64,000 bases of DNA. Origin: Skermanella pratensis. GTDB lineage: Bacteria; Pseudomonadota; Alphaproteobacteria; Azospirillales; Azospirillaceae. Of this stretch, positions 63,815 through 64,000 are shown piece after piece (the first letter of the stretch is position 1; each line of letters begins with the position of its first letter). The position numbers and the translations under genes are program-made. The DNA lies in NCBI RefSeq assembly GCF_008843145.1, contig NZ_CP030265.1:219501-283500 (forward strand), given 5' to 3'. Below the pieces are notes generated by a model. It saw nothing but the letters and a program-made list of their open reading frames with translations. It did no database searches and was not told where the DNA came from.

Positions 63815-64000
63815 ATGAGCCGGACCCGCGTCGCCGTCATCGCCTCGCTGCTTCTGTTCGCCCCGCTCCAGGCATGGGGGCAAACTCAGGCGGCACCCGC
63901 GGAGGAGATGTCCAGGACGCGGGCCCTGAACCTGTTCAACAACGCCTTCGCCACTCTGCGCGGCGGGTTCGTCGATCAGGTCGATGCCGACACGCTGGTG
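63815..64000 (+). CDS. S41-type (CtpA-like) peptidase, N-terminal part, cut by the window
   Basis: Only 62 residues are visible. MSRTRVAVIASLLLFAPLQA is a signal peptide, then ALNLFNNAFATLRGGFVDQVDADTLV, the opening of carboxyl-terminal processing proteases (LFxxxFxxxxxxFVDxVD). An AAAGGA ribosome site lies 9 bases upstream. The PDZ and catalytic Ser/Lys domains would lie beyond the window. Confidence 0.6.
   Translation, partial: MSRTRVAVIASLLLFAPLQAWGQTQAAPAEEMSRTRALNLFNNAFATLRGGFVDQVDADTLV

Overview
This window looks like chromosome from a high-GC alphaproteobacterium, most likely a Rhodospirillales/Azospirillales member of the Azospirillum/Skermanella type. That is inferred from gene content and codon use, not from a marker tree: a glpSTPQUV glycerol importer, a PspF/PspABC envelope-stress locus with an extra small membrane protein, a DUF4170 protein, an HPF protein fused to a cold-shock domain, and a 46-residue membrane protein just upstream of xerD. 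No rRNA, tRNA, CRISPR array or complete insertion sequence was recognised.

Layout. 1-5.6 kb: TrmH-like RNA methyltransferase, asparaginase with a His-rich tail, quinone oxidoreductase, SAM methyltransferase, acyltransferase. 5.6-12.5 kb: small protein, a PAS histidine kinase coupled to an orphan TRAP-type binding protein under a perfect FNR box, then pspF divergent from a small-ORF/pspA/pspB/pspC operon with a clear sigma-54 promoter. 12.9-20.1 kb: FkbM methyltransferase and the six-gene glycerol ABC importer. 20.1-26 kb: accessory patch with an inverted-repeat element, a Fic protein with an AbiEi-like N-terminus, a truncated Rpn-type gene, BenE transporter/GntR pair and a frameshifted histidine kinase. 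26-32 kb: HPF-cold-shock protein, RlpA, a 24-residue membrane microprotein, a frameshifted binding protein, a 7TM hybrid kinase, OsmC. 32-37 kb: envelope/glycan genes (GT2, outer-membrane barrel, GH17-like membrane protein, TylF methyltransferase). 37-43 kb: ScfR/RamB-like regulator divergent from isocitrate lyase, DUF4170, a DJ-1-like protein lacking its cysteine, DUF1207. 43-50 kb: kynU-kynA, group III truncated haemoglobin behind an NsrR-like site, a PepSY/cytochrome b/two-component operon, haem A synthase. 50-55.4 kb: CBS protein, then the aroK-aroB-corC-like run, xerD. 55.4-64 kb: GAF-PAS hybrid kinase, a decayed endonuclease III tail, a glyoxylate-type aminotransferase divergent from a FAD/Fe-S dehydrogenase plus its GntR regulator, an Rpn-family protein and the start of an S41 peptidase.

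Themes. There are five histidine kinases and much redox or low-oxygen control (FNR box, NsrR-like box, haem A synthase, cytochrome b561-type protein, truncated haemoglobin). Carbon scavenging is prominent (glycerol import, glyoxylate shunt, hydroxy-acid oxidation, tryptophan catabolism). Two 101-bp inverted-repeat elements plus one half element sit directly against gene ends and appear to carry the stop codon of their neighbour. Four places in three genes each look as if one G or C is missing from a short G/C run; this is more likely consensus error than decay, and those genes may be intact in the organism.
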